Assembly: GCF_001269655.1 (NCBI RefSeq)
Contig: NZ_LHVE01000007.1
Span: 744,001 to 808,000, forward strand
Length of the DNA stretch: 64,000 nt
Source: Pseudomonas thivervalensis
GTDB lineage: Bacteria > Pseudomonadota > Gammaproteobacteria > Pseudomonadales > Pseudomonadaceae
Direction of reading: 5' to 3'
Shown here in pieces: positions 54,201 to 63,222 of the stretch. Numbering within the stretch: the first letter of the stretch is position 1; each line of letters starts with the position of its first letter. The position numbers were made by a program, and so were the translations under genes. Under the pieces are notes generated by a model. The model was not told the origin of the DNA. It ran no database searches and was given only the letters and a program-made list of their open reading frames with translations.

Positions 54201-56746
54201 ACGCGAAAGCCCTGGTTGGCCAAGGGCAGGCCATAGGGAATGCTGCGCCACGCCGGGTCAATCGCGCCGATCGGGTGCAGGTTGGACCAGATCGAGGCTT
54301 CGGTCGCGCCACCCAGGCCCACCAGGACCAGGCCGGGCAAGCGCTGTTGGAGTTGCGGCGGCAGGTTCAGCGGGATCCAGTCACCGGACAACAACGCCAG
54401 GCGCAGGCTGTCCAGCGGCCGGGGCTCGGCCTGCAGGTAGTGGGCGAGCATGTGCAGTTGCGCGGGCACCGAGTTCCACAGCGTCACCTGATGCCGCTGC
54501 ACCAGTTCGGCCCAGTGCGACGGGTCGGCGCCACGTGCCGGGTCGGGCAGCACCAGTGCGCCGCCTACGGCGAGGGGACCGAAGAGGTCGTACACCGACA
54601 GGTCGAAACTCAGCTGGGCCAACCCCAGCACGCGGTCCTTGGCGCAGAGCTGAAAACGCCGGTTGATGTCTTGCACGGTATTGAGGGCTGCGCGATGGCT
54701 GATCATCACGCCTTTAGGGTCGCCCGTGGAGCCGGAGGTGAAGATCACGTAGGCGAGGTCATCGGAACTGCCCTCGACCGCTTCGAAATCGGTCGACGCG
54801 GGCGCCAGTCGATCCACCGCATGCCAGTGCAACCCATCAGGCAGCAGCGTAGCGGGAACGTTCTGGGATTGGCCGAGTACATGACGCACCTGGGCGCTGC
54901 GTAGCACGCGGTCGCGGCGGGCAGCCGGGGCATTGCTGTCCAGTGGCAAGTAGGCGGCCCCGGCAAGCAATACACCGTAGGCCGCCACGACTTGGTCGAG
55001 GCCTTTGGGCATGAGGATCGCCACCGGTTCCTGGGCGGCGCAACCAGCCCGGCACAGGGTGGCAGCGACGGCCAGGGCGCGTTCGACGAGTGCGGCATAG
55101 GTCAGGCTGCCGTTGGCGTCGATCACCGCCAGCGCTTGCGGATGTTCAGCGGCCATGGCCAGCAGGCCGTCGTGCAAGCGACCGGTGGGCAGCTGCGCGG
55201 CGGTGGCATTCGCCGCCAGGCGCTCCCGCTGTTGCCAGGCCGGCAGCGGCACCTGCATCGGTTGTTCCCAGGCGATCGGGTCCAGGGCCAGTCGCTGCAA
55301 CTGCGCCAGGAACGCCCGCTGCATGTCATTGACCAAGCCGTCGGGGAATACGCCCTGGCGCACGTCCCAATGGATGTGCAAACCGTGGCGGTCATCCATC
55401 ACCTGGCAGTCGAGGGTGACTTGCGGGGTTTGGGTAATGCCGTGGCCCACCCGCCGCTGGCTGGCCGCCGACGGTTCGATCGCCAGGCCGATGGCGCTGG
55501 TGAACACCACCGGCATGGCCGCGGCTTCACGGCCACGACGGCGGCCGATTTCACGCATCACTTCAATGCCGGAGAACAGCCGGTGCTCCAGGTCGGCAAA
55601 CAGTTGGCTGCCCAGTTGCCGGGCCTGCTGGGTGAAATCCTGGCCTTGAGGATCGTTGACCTGGAGCAGGCTCACGGAGGTGAAGTCCCCCACCAGTCGA
55701 TCCACCTGCGGGTGCAGCGGCAAGCGGTTGAGCAGCGTCAGGTTGAGGCTGAAGGCGGGGCGCTGGCTCCAGCGTTGCAAAGTCCCGACGTAGGCGGCGA
55801 GCACCGCAATGGAAGGGGTCAGGCCGCGTTCGCTGGCGGCTTTTTTCAGGGCGTTCCAGTGTGACTGATCGAGCTGGGCCGAGTGCCGCTGGAAGCGCGG
55901 CAGGGTCGTGTCATCACCACTCAGGGGTGCCGGCAGTTGCGGCGCGGCAGGCAAGTCATCGACGCGCCCCAGCCAATACTCGCGGTCGCGTTGATGGCGG
56001 CTGCCTTCAAGCAAGCCACGCTCGGCCAGCAGGTAGTCGCGGAAGGTGATGTCCAGAGGTGGCAGTGTGGCTCGGGGATCGTCCAGCAACTGTTCCAACT
56101 CGTTGAACAGCAACTGTGCGCTGGCCCAGTCGGCAATCAGCGAGTCCATGGAAAAATGCAGGGTGTCGCCGCTGTCGCTGCGGCTCATGCGCAATTCGAA
56201 CAGCGGCCATTGATCGGTGGGGTAGAGCTTCTGTTCCATGGCCTGGCGGATCTGTTGCACGCCGTGCCGGTGCTGTTCAGCCGTGGCGCCGCGCAGGTCC
56301 GCGACGGCCAGTGGGTATCGGGCCACGTTGGCCAGGACGCATTGCGAACCCTCACTGGCGATCACCGCACGCAGCATGTCGTGACGCTCGATCAGACGGT
56401 TCCACGCCTGTTCCACCTGCTGCGGATCGAGCAGCGGCCAGCTCAGTTCCAGGTAGCCATGGCAGGCCACGTTGCCGTAGCCAAAGGAAGATTGGCGGCC
56501 CAGGAGGTAGGCGTTCTGCACGTCGGTGAGCGGGAAGGGGGCGTGGTGGTTCGCCGGGTCAGCCTGAACCAGGGGCCGTTCCTGTGTTTCGAGCAGGTGC
56601 AGGATCTGTTCTTTATGTTCGCGCAGTTGTGCCAGGCGCTCGGTATTGAGCAGACCTTGGGGGGCGCGGAATTTCAATTGTCCGTCCTGAGGCCAGAGTT
56701 CGACGCCCAGGGACTTGAGTTCACTTAGCAGTTTGGCGGCGGGCAT
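51272..56746 (-). CDS. NRPS with Cy-A(MT)-PCP-TE architecture (PchF-like)
   Basis: 1824 aa from the ATG at 56746, after a strong AGGAG (56755-56759); an ATG at 56785 overlapping the previous stop is less likely. Order: docking segment (1-60); Cy domain (~65-480) with DSLIAD as the DxxxxD motif; A domain (~500-950) with FTSGSTGDPKG and pocket residues read as D-L-Y-N-L-S-L-I-W, a cysteine code; embedded MT domain (~1000-1340) with ILEIGAGTGATS; A-tail ending NGKVDRKRL; PCP with ADSLIL (~1440); TE (~1560-1824) with FQLIGYCLGG. The TE nucleophile is Cys. It adds the last Cys, N-methylates and releases. Length matches P. aeruginosa PchF (~1809). Confidence 0.94.
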   Translation of the reverse strand: MPAAKLLSELKSLGVELWPQDGQLKFRAPQGLLNTERLAQLREHKEQILHLLETQERPLVQADPANHHAPFPLTDVQNAYLLGRQSSFGYGNVACHGYLELSWPLLDPQQVEQAWNRLIERHDMLRAVIASEGSQCVLANVARYPLAVADLRGATAEQHRHGVQQIRQAMEQKLYPTDQWPLFELRMSRSDSGDTLHFSMDSLIADWASAQLLFNELEQLLDDPRATLPPLDITFRDYLLAERGLLEGSRHQRDREYWLGRVDDLPAAPQLPAPLSGDDTTLPRFQRHSAQLDQSHWNALKKAASERGLTPSIAVLAAYVGTLQRWSQRPAFSLNLTLLNRLPLHPQVDRLVGDFTSVSLLQVNDPQGQDFTQQARQLGSQLFADLEHRLFSGIEVMREIGRRRGREAAAMPVVFTSAIGLAIEPSAASQRRVGHGITQTPQVTLDCQVMDDRHGLHIHWDVRQGVFPDGLVNDMQRAFLAQLQRLALDPIAWEQPMQVPLPAWQQRERLAANATAAQLPTGRLHDGLLAMAAEHPQALAVIDANGSLTYAALVERALAVAATLCRAGCAAQEPVAILMPKGLDQVVAAYGVLLAGAAYLPLDSNAPAARRDRVLRSAQVRHVLGQSQNVPATLLPDGLHWHAVDRLAPASTDFEAVEGSSDDLAYVIFTSGSTGDPKGVMISHRAALNTVQDINRRFQLCAKDRVLGLAQLSFDLSVYDLFGPLAVGGALVLPDPARGADPSHWAELVQRHQVTLWNSVPAQLHMLAHYLQAEPRPLDSLRLALLSGDWIPLNLPPQLQQRLPGLVLVGLGGATEASIWSNLHPIGAIDPAWRSIPYGLPLANQGFRVLDSQWRDAPTWVPGDLYITGVGLAEGYLGDPALSEARFFAHPVDGQRLYRTGDRGRYLPGGELEFLGREDGQVKIRGHRVELGEIDAALLATPGVDSAISLVTGDAAGERSLQAFVTAAQTTPKPLPDASLLTTINRYADNQVGTFDAQQVRDYQADLSAAALSSMLEVMLKAGLFSGELTEPDAPAILSALQAQPRHHWLVRRWLGSLCEAGLVQLEQSRYRLAQPAPEPALAWGRVEQAVASGLCSQALFDYQLNHVWQLPQLIKGEVNPFDLLFPQGQQDLALQLYGGDAVSRYNNHSIAALINRLATHHDGDGPLRILEIGAGTGATSAPVIGLLDGLDVDYLFTDMTAFFLPAAKQRFAEHAWVRYGVLDIDQDIRPQGLASNSVDVVLCAGMLNSVKDIDNALGQITELLSPGGWLVLSEPTGEWPPILLTQGFMMTPVNGDRDLGRSGLHNAETWQARIQALGGECLPTLPQADHPLAALGMQVFAARFKAGFQRLDVDSLRRALAQRLPEYMLPAHLQVLDRLPLTANGKVDRKRLASLRPAVDAQVSAGQATPTDPLTAELCRLWAEALGLTQIGVDDSFYEKGADSLILARVAGQLREQLPQAQGVSYDTLLRQMLNEPNVAALARLLNHGESAPAVTAVSGEAQRSSSSNALVVPFGGGEVGPVRVMFHAALGTLDYFQHLGHALAEQQAGPVIGFAVADTERYLALEPKRLIESVAQDYAERLIADGHQRFQLIGYCLGGLLATEVARRLLERGMDVVDLSLIDSIPMFIDTDEELAYEAIFVPNLNLDPVKTVFGAHIEDYDVYRAIDLLMARDNRRVPAGAMASLSGDPGLEALALAVRQQSARSQEQRLAEYARLASGQAGVPIGPELVPTLFRVCRHSMRAARFDPPPFLGNMTYLRCLEQQSFGITGGVGHLAAPFWEDACLGRFELIDVPGNHFSVIEPPHVHTVTAHLLDALRKNS

Positions 56747-56754
56747 GGGTACAG

Positions 56755-56759
56755 CTCCT
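56755..56759 (-). promoter_or_regulatory. Ribosome-binding site that decides the second NRPS start
   Basis: AGGAG lies 8 bases before ATG at 56746. The earlier ATG at 56785 has only the overlapping stop as a coupling element. The downstream start gives the family N-terminus PAAKLLSELKSLGVELWP. Confidence 0.7.
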
Positions 56760-56784
56760 GGAAAAAAGAGGGGTTGTGCGGGCA

Positions 56785-59700
56785 TCAGATGACGCCCTCT
56801 TCAACGGCGTCCGAGGAGGGCTGGCGCTCAAGGATCTGCGCCACCTCCGTCAAGGTTGCGGCGCCGAACAACTGGCCCATGGGCAGTTCAAGCCCCAGGC
56901 GGGTACGCAGCATTTCGAGAAAACGCGTGGCCAGGAGGCTGTCGCCACCGAGGCGGAAAAAGTTGTCGTGGCGCGACACGCTCGGCACGTTGAGCAATTG
57001 CTGCCAGAGTTCAGCGATCACTTGTTCGTCCGGGCGCAGCGGTTGGTCGTCCACCGCCGGGCGCGACTGGGCGGCGTCGGCCAAGGAGGCCTGCAGCGCC
57101 CGGCGATCGATCTTGCCGTTGCTGCTCAGGGGCAAGTGTTGCAGCACCAGGATTTGCTCCGGGCGCATGTACCCCGGCAGGCACTGCTCCAGATGTCGTG
57201 CCAAGACCTGTGCGTCGGTGCTGGCGGTGACGGCAGCCATCAACCGGTTGTCCGTGACCAGCGCCACGGCCCTGGTGACGCAGGGGTGACGGGCGAGGGC
57301 AGCCTCGATTTCGCCCAGTTCGATGCGATGGCCGCCAATCTTCACCTGGCTGTCGGCACGCCCGAGAAACTCAAGCAGGCCGTCGGGGTGGTAGCGACCC
57401 AGATCGCCAGTGCGGTACCAGCCGTCGATAAAGCGCTCGGCATTCAACTGTGGCGCGTGACGATAGCCCCGGGCGACGCCGGCGCCACCAATCCACAGCT
57501 CGCCGGTGACCCAATCCGGGCAGTCGCGGCCCAGGGCATCGACCACCCGATAGGCCTGGTTGGCCAGCGGTACGCCGTAGGGGATCGAGCGCCAATCCGG
57601 TAGCGCTTGCCGCACGGGGTAATGGTTCGACCAGATCGCCGCTTCGGTGGCGCCGCCCAGGGCGATAAAACGACAGTCTGGCGCCTGTTGCCGCAGGCGC
57701 TGGGGCAGGTCGAGGCCAATCCAGTCGCCCGACAGCAACGCCACGTTCAGGCCCAGTGGCTGGCGGTCGTGAGCGTTGGCTTCCAGCAGCATGTCCAGCA
57801 GCGCCGGGACGCTGTTCCACAGTGTCACACGGTGATGTTGCAACGCCTTGAGCCAGGCCCGGGCATCGCGGCGCTGGTCCTCTTCGATCAAGACCAGCGC
57901 ACCGCCCACCGACAGCAGGCCGAACAGGTCGTACACCGACAGATCGAAATCCAGTGCGGACAGGGCCAGCGTGCGGTCGCTGGCGTCGATGCCATAGCAG
58001 CGGTTGACCTCGGCCACGGTGTTCATCGCTGCGCGGTGGGTGATTTCCACACCCTTGGGCTGGCCAGTGGAGCCGGAGGTGTAGATCACGTAGGCCAGCT
58101 CTGCGGCCGAGACGGCGAGCGGCGTCGACAGCGGTTCAGCCTCCAGCGCGTGGAGCGGATCGAGGTGCTTGACGCTCGGCAGTTGCGGGTCGTGCCCGGC
58201 CAGGATCAGCGTCACGCCGGCCTGTTGCAGGATGCGTTGGCAACGCTGTAGCGGTTGGTCGACACCGACCGGCAGGTACGCGGCACCCGCTGCCAGGATG
58301 CCCAGCACGCTGGCGATTTGTCCTGGGCCCTTGGCCAGGGACACCGCGACCAGGTCGCCCGGCACAACGCCGGCGTCCACCAGGCTGCCCGCAATGCGCA
58401 GCGCCTGCTCGGCCAGCTCGCCATAGCTGAGCGTGCCGTGCTCAGCCCACAACAACGCCGGGCGTTGTGGCGCTTGGCGTGCCTGTTCGAAGAAGCCTTG
58501 GTGCAACGTCGGGTCACCCGGCACGCTCGGGCCCGGGGCATTGAGCTGGGCGCGCAATTGCGCCTGGGCTTGGGGCAGCAGGTCGGGCGGTGGGTTGTCC
58601 CAGGTGTGCTCGGCCAGCCAGTTCAAGCTGTACAGGTAGGCGTCGAACATCACTTCGACCAAGCCTTCGGGAAACAGGCCGACCACGTAGTCCCAGTTCA
58701 AGGCGATGCCGCCGTTGGCTTCCACCACCTGATGGTCGAGCCAGACCTGCGGGGTTTGGGTCAGGCCATAGACCTGCCGGGCAAACGGCCCGTCCAGCGG
58801 CGCGGCCGTGCCATCCGGGACCCCGAGCGCACTGGTGAACACCACGGGCATGCTCACTTGTTGCTCGCCATTGCCCCGGGCCAGCTGCCGCAACAGGCTG
58901 ACCGAGCCGAGGCACCGGTGCTCCAGTGCCTCGCCCAAGGTTCGCTGGGTACGCCGGGCGCGGTCGACCCAGCGCTCGCCGGGCAGCGGAACATAGCCGA
59001 GCAGCGTAAGGGAGGTGAAATCGCCCATGACCTGATCGATCTGGGGATGCAGCGCTCGACGATCGAACAGCGTGAGGTTGAGGCTGAGGTCGGGACGCGC
59101 ACTCCAGCGGCCGAGGGTTTCGGCAAACGCGCAGAGCAGCAAGGCCGAGGCGGTGAGGCCATGCTGTTGAGCCTTGGCCAGGATCGCCCGCCAGGCTTGA
59201 GCGTCGATTTGCCCTTGCAGGCGTTCGAAGCGCGGTTGACCCAGGCTGGCAGGGTCGACCGCCAGTGGCAGTTGCGGATGCGGCGGCAACTCGGGCAGGC
59301 GTTCTTGCCAGAAGTGTTGCGCGGCTTGCAGCTCGGCCGCGTCCACGGCGGATTGCACTTGATAGTCGCGGAACGACAGTGCCAGGGGCGCCAGCGTCAA
59401 CCCAGGGTCACGGTACAAGGCATCGAGCTCTGCGTAGAAACGCAGGATGCTCAGGGCATCAAGGATCAGGTTGTCCAGGCTGATGGCCAGCCGCGTGTGT
59501 CGACCATTGGCCACCGCCTGCACATCGAACAGCGGCCACTGGCCCGGATCGAACACCCGGTGGGCACAGTGTTCGCGCAAGTCGTCGAGGTTTGCGTAGC
59601 CCTGGCCGATTTTGAAGGACGGCAGCTGTTGCAGGGGCAGGATGCGCGCCTGGCCGCATTGATCGAACACCGCACGGAGCATTTCGTGGCGCTCGATCAA

Positions 59701-62700
59701 GCGATCCAGCGCGGTCTGCAGGCGCGGCAGGTCGAGATCCTCGACGTCGTATTCGCGATAGAAGTGGCAACTCACGCCACCCAGTACCAGACTCGGGTCG
59801 CGGCCCAGCCAATAAGCCTGTTGCACCTCGGTCATGGGGAAGGGCGCATGGCGTTGCGGCAGGTCGGGCACAATCATGTGCTGCGGTTCGGAATGGGCCT
59901 GTCGATGCAAATCGGCACAAAAATGCGCCAGCACCGGTTTGGCGAACACCTGGGCGATCCGCGCGCCTCCCAGCCCTTGCTCTGCAAGCAGGCGCACCAG
60001 GCGGGTGGCGCTCAGGGAATCACCGCCCAGGGCGAAGAAGTTGTGTTCACGGCAGACCTCAGCGCAGCCCAGCAACTGCTGCCAGGCATGCGCAACCAGG
60101 GTTTCGATGTCGCCGCAGGGAGGGGACAGGTTGGCCTGCACAGGGGCGCTGTTGGCTGCCAACCAGTCGGTCAATACCTTGCGATCCACCTTGCCGTTGC
60201 CGGTCAAGGGCAACTGCCCGCAGCCCAGGATCGTGCCGGGGATCATGTAGCTCGGCAGGCGCTCGGCCAGATGTTCGGCCAGGCCCGTTGGGTCCAGGCG
60301 TGTAGGCGTCGCGGGGCCGTTCGTCAGGCGCACCACCGCCGCCAATTGCTGGCCGGCCAGCAGCGCCACCGCCTGCTCGATACCGGGCCAGGCCAGCAAG
60401 GCGCTTTCGACTTCCCCGGCTTCGATGCGGTAGCCGTGCAGTTTGAGTTGGAAATCGGTGCGCCCGAGGAATTCGACGTTACCGTCGGGGTGATAACGCG
60501 CACTGTCGCCGGTGCGGTACCAGCGCAGGCCTTGGTAGTCGACAAAGCGTTCGGCGCTGCGCACCCGGTCGCCGCGATAACCCTCGGCAACACCGGCGCC
60601 GCCGATCCACAGTTCACCGGCCACCCAGTCGGGGCAGTCGTGGCCGTGCGGGTCGACGATGCGCAGGCGGACGTTGTCCAGTGGCGTGCCATAGGGCAGG
60701 CAGTGCCAGGACAAGGGTTGGCCGGGCAGCACTTCGAACAGGGTCGAGTGAATGGCGGTTTCGGTGGCACCGCCCAAGGCCATGAAACGACAGCCGGGCG
60801 TTTGGGCCCACAGCCGTGGCGCCAGGTCTGGAGCGACTTTGTCGCCGCCCAGCAACACCGCGCGCAGGGGCAGATGGGCACCGGCGGGGGCGCAGCCGAG
60901 CAACATGTCGAGCAACGCCGGCACGCAGTTGAGCACGCTGGCGCGATGCCGCAGGGCCAGTTCACGCCAGCGTCCGGCATCACGTTGCGCCTCGGGCTCG
61001 ATACCGATCACCGCCGCCCCGGTCGACAACGCGGCAAACAGGTCGAACACCGACAGGTCGAACTCCAGCGCCGAGAGCGCGAGGATTCGGTCGTCGCTGT
61101 TCAGTTGCAAGCGCCGTTGCAGGTCTTCCAGGGTGTTGGCGGCGGCCAGATGGCTGATTTCCACGCCCTTGGGCTCACCCGTGGAGCCGGAGGTATAGAG
61201 AATATAGGCCAGGTCGCTGATCGCTCCGGGCCGGGGGGCGTCCAGCGCAGTGCTGGTGGCGGGCAGTTGCGTGAGCAATAAGCGTGCGCCCGACGAATCG
61301 CAGATTTTCTGGCAACGCGCCGTCGGTTGATCGACGCTGACAGGCAGGTACGTGGCGCTGCACGCCAGGATGCCCAGCACCGCGATCACCTGCTCGGGTC
61401 CCTTGGGCAGTTGCAGTGCCACCACGTCGCCGCGCCGCACGCCTTGGGCCTCCAGGTAGGCCGCCACTTGCAGGGCACGTTCGGCGAGTTCGCCGTAGTG
61501 GATGACGGGATGATCGCCAAACAACAAGGCGGGCAGGGTGGGCGTCAGGTGCGCCCGGGCAAAAAAGGCTTCGTGCAGGCGCTGTACCGGCAGGGGCGCT
61601 GCCTGCCCTTGGACGCCGTTACGCACCGCCAGTTGGCTGGCGGGGATCAGCGCTGGAGGCGACAGGTTCCAGGCCGAAGCTTCAAAACACAGGCGCTGCA
61701 ACAGCCCGGTATACGCCTCGAACAAACCATCCAGTACACCGTCGGCGAACAACCCTTCACGGGCATCGAGATTGACCAGAATGCCGCCATCCAGCTCGGT
61801 GACCTGGGCGTCGAGCCACACTTGCGGGCCTTGGGAAATGATCCAGGCCGGCTGGCCGAAGCAGGCCTGCACGCCCTCGGCGAACAATTCCCCCAGCCCC
61901 AGGGCGCTGGTGTACACCACCGGCGCCAGAACCTGCTCACCCCGTTGCCGGGACAGTTCGCGCAGCACCTCCAGGCCGGAAAACGCGCTGTGTGCCGCAT
62001 CGCTGTGGAAGCGCCGTTGCAGTGCCGTGGCGCGAGCAGCGAACGTGCCGCTGACGTGACCGTCCCAAGCCAGCAGGATCGATGAGGTGAAATCGCCAAC
62101 CAGGCGGTCGACATCGGCATGCAGAGGCGTGCGGTTGAACAGCGGTAGGTTGAGCAGCAGCTCGGGCGCCTCGCACCAGGCACCGAGGGCTTCACAGAAC
62201 ACCGCCGCCAAGGCCATCGCCGGCGTCAGGCCGTGCTCCCGGGCGTGGCGCTCGAAGGCCTGGCGCTGGGACGGCGGCAGCCAATGGTGACGGCGCCGCA
62301 CTTGGCGATCGTCGCCCTGGGGCTTGATGGGCAAGCGCGGGGCGCCGGGCAACTGATCCAGGCGCTGCAACCAATAATCCCGGGCTTGCTGATGAAGCGC
62401 ACGTTGCTCGGGGCTGGCATGTTCATGGCGCAGGTCGGCCAGGTAACGGGCAAAGCTGTAGTCCAGCGCGGCCAAGGACTGTTGACGATACAGCTGCACC
62501 AGGTCGCCGAGCAGGGTGCGCAGGCTCAGGGCATCGGCGGCGAGCATGTCGAGGTTCAAGTGCAGGCGCGTGCCGTCGGGCAGCAATGACAACTGGATGT
62601 CCAGCACCTGACCGTGTTCAACGGCCAATTGGCGATGGGACAGCTCCGCGCGCAACGCCGCCAGCCGCTGCTGCTGTTGCTCGGCGCTGGCCTGGCGCAA

Positions 62701-63222
62701 GTCATGCACCTTTAACCCCGGCCAAGGGCTGCGGGCGAGGATCCGCTGGCGGCCGTCGTCGAGAAACTGCGCGCGCAACATGGGGTGGCGCGCCAGCAGC
62801 GCCCGCACGGCAGCGTCCAAGCGGATCGGGTCGACGTCGCGGCCATCGAATTCGTTATAGAAGTGCGCGGCTACACCGCCCAACTGCTGGCCCGGGGCGC
62901 GTCCGATCCAATAAGCGTGTTGCATCGGCGCCAGTTCGAAAGGCTGGCCGTCGTCCGCGGACGTGGTGACCGCAACCGGGGTTTGAGGCGCCACCTCGAG
63001 CAGGGCCAGCCAGGCTGACAGGCGCGGGTCGGCGATCAGGTCGGCAAAACGCGCGGCCAGGCCGTGGCGGCGCCATTGGCCAGCGAGGCGAATCAGGGTG
63101 ACGGAATCCAGCCCCCATTCGATCAGGTTCGCCTCCAGGGGAATCTGGTCGGCGGGCAGGTCGAGGGCCTGGGACAGGGATTGGCGCAGCAGTGTCGCGG
63201 TTGAGGTGCTGGGAGTGGCCAT
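56785..63222 (-). CDS. Trimodular-start NRPS: ArCP-Cy-A-PCP-Cy-A-PCP (extended PchE-like)
   Basis: 2145 aa. ArCP at 1-75 (EWGLDSVTLIRL); Cy1 (~95-510) with DMLAAD; A1 (~530-1010) with YTSGSTGEPKG and no insert; PCP1 (~1060, LGGDSLSA); Cy2 (~1125-1530) with DNLILD; A2 (~1560-2040) with YTSGSTGQPKG and no insert; PCP2 (~2085, LGGDSLLA). P. aeruginosa PchE (~1438 aa) has one Cy-A(E)-PCP module. Here a second module is present, and neither A domain carries the embedded epimerase/MT-like insert. A2 reads D-L-Y-N-L-S-L-I-W (Cys). A1 reads D-L-F-N-L-G-L-I-H, closer to the Thr pattern. First gene of the operon, behind a Fur-like site. Confidence 0.94.
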   Translation of the reverse strand: MATPSTSTATLLRQSLSQALDLPADQIPLEANLIEWGLDSVTLIRLAGQWRRHGLAARFADLIADPRLSAWLALLEVAPQTPVAVTTSADDGQPFELAPMQHAYWIGRAPGQQLGGVAAHFYNEFDGRDVDPIRLDAAVRALLARHPMLRAQFLDDGRQRILARSPWPGLKVHDLRQASAEQQQQRLAALRAELSHRQLAVEHGQVLDIQLSLLPDGTRLHLNLDMLAADALSLRTLLGDLVQLYRQQSLAALDYSFARYLADLRHEHASPEQRALHQQARDYWLQRLDQLPGAPRLPIKPQGDDRQVRRRHHWLPPSQRQAFERHAREHGLTPAMALAAVFCEALGAWCEAPELLLNLPLFNRTPLHADVDRLVGDFTSSILLAWDGHVSGTFAARATALQRRFHSDAAHSAFSGLEVLRELSRQRGEQVLAPVVYTSALGLGELFAEGVQACFGQPAWIISQGPQVWLDAQVTELDGGILVNLDAREGLFADGVLDGLFEAYTGLLQRLCFEASAWNLSPPALIPASQLAVRNGVQGQAAPLPVQRLHEAFFARAHLTPTLPALLFGDHPVIHYGELAERALQVAAYLEAQGVRRGDVVALQLPKGPEQVIAVLGILACSATYLPVSVDQPTARCQKICDSSGARLLLTQLPATSTALDAPRPGAISDLAYILYTSGSTGEPKGVEISHLAAANTLEDLQRRLQLNSDDRILALSALEFDLSVFDLFAALSTGAAVIGIEPEAQRDAGRWRELALRHRASVLNCVPALLDMLLGCAPAGAHLPLRAVLLGGDKVAPDLAPRLWAQTPGCRFMALGGATETAIHSTLFEVLPGQPLSWHCLPYGTPLDNVRLRIVDPHGHDCPDWVAGELWIGGAGVAEGYRGDRVRSAERFVDYQGLRWYRTGDSARYHPDGNVEFLGRTDFQLKLHGYRIEAGEVESALLAWPGIEQAVALLAGQQLAAVVRLTNGPATPTRLDPTGLAEHLAERLPSYMIPGTILGCGQLPLTGNGKVDRKVLTDWLAANSAPVQANLSPPCGDIETLVAHAWQQLLGCAEVCREHNFFALGGDSLSATRLVRLLAEQGLGGARIAQVFAKPVLAHFCADLHRQAHSEPQHMIVPDLPQRHAPFPMTEVQQAYWLGRDPSLVLGGVSCHFYREYDVEDLDLPRLQTALDRLIERHEMLRAVFDQCGQARILPLQQLPSFKIGQGYANLDDLREHCAHRVFDPGQWPLFDVQAVANGRHTRLAISLDNLILDALSILRFYAELDALYRDPGLTLAPLALSFRDYQVQSAVDAAELQAAQHFWQERLPELPPHPQLPLAVDPASLGQPRFERLQGQIDAQAWRAILAKAQQHGLTASALLLCAFAETLGRWSARPDLSLNLTLFDRRALHPQIDQVMGDFTSLTLLGYVPLPGERWVDRARRTQRTLGEALEHRCLGSVSLLRQLARGNGEQQVSMPVVFTSALGVPDGTAAPLDGPFARQVYGLTQTPQVWLDHQVVEANGGIALNWDYVVGLFPEGLVEVMFDAYLYSLNWLAEHTWDNPPPDLLPQAQAQLRAQLNAPGPSVPGDPTLHQGFFEQARQAPQRPALLWAEHGTLSYGELAEQALRIAGSLVDAGVVPGDLVAVSLAKGPGQIASVLGILAAGAAYLPVGVDQPLQRCQRILQQAGVTLILAGHDPQLPSVKHLDPLHALEAEPLSTPLAVSAAELAYVIYTSGSTGQPKGVEITHRAAMNTVAEVNRCYGIDASDRTLALSALDFDLSVYDLFGLLSVGGALVLIEEDQRRDARAWLKALQHHRVTLWNSVPALLDMLLEANAHDRQPLGLNVALLSGDWIGLDLPQRLRQQAPDCRFIALGGATEAAIWSNHYPVRQALPDWRSIPYGVPLANQAYRVVDALGRDCPDWVTGELWIGGAGVARGYRHAPQLNAERFIDGWYRTGDLGRYHPDGLLEFLGRADSQVKIGGHRIELGEIEAALARHPCVTRAVALVTDNRLMAAVTASTDAQVLARHLEQCLPGYMRPEQILVLQHLPLSSNGKIDRRALQASLADAAQSRPAVDDQPLRPDEQVIAELWQQLLNVPSVSRHDNFFRLGGDSLLATRFLEMLRTRLGLELPMGQLFGAATLTEVAQILERQPSSDAVEEGVI

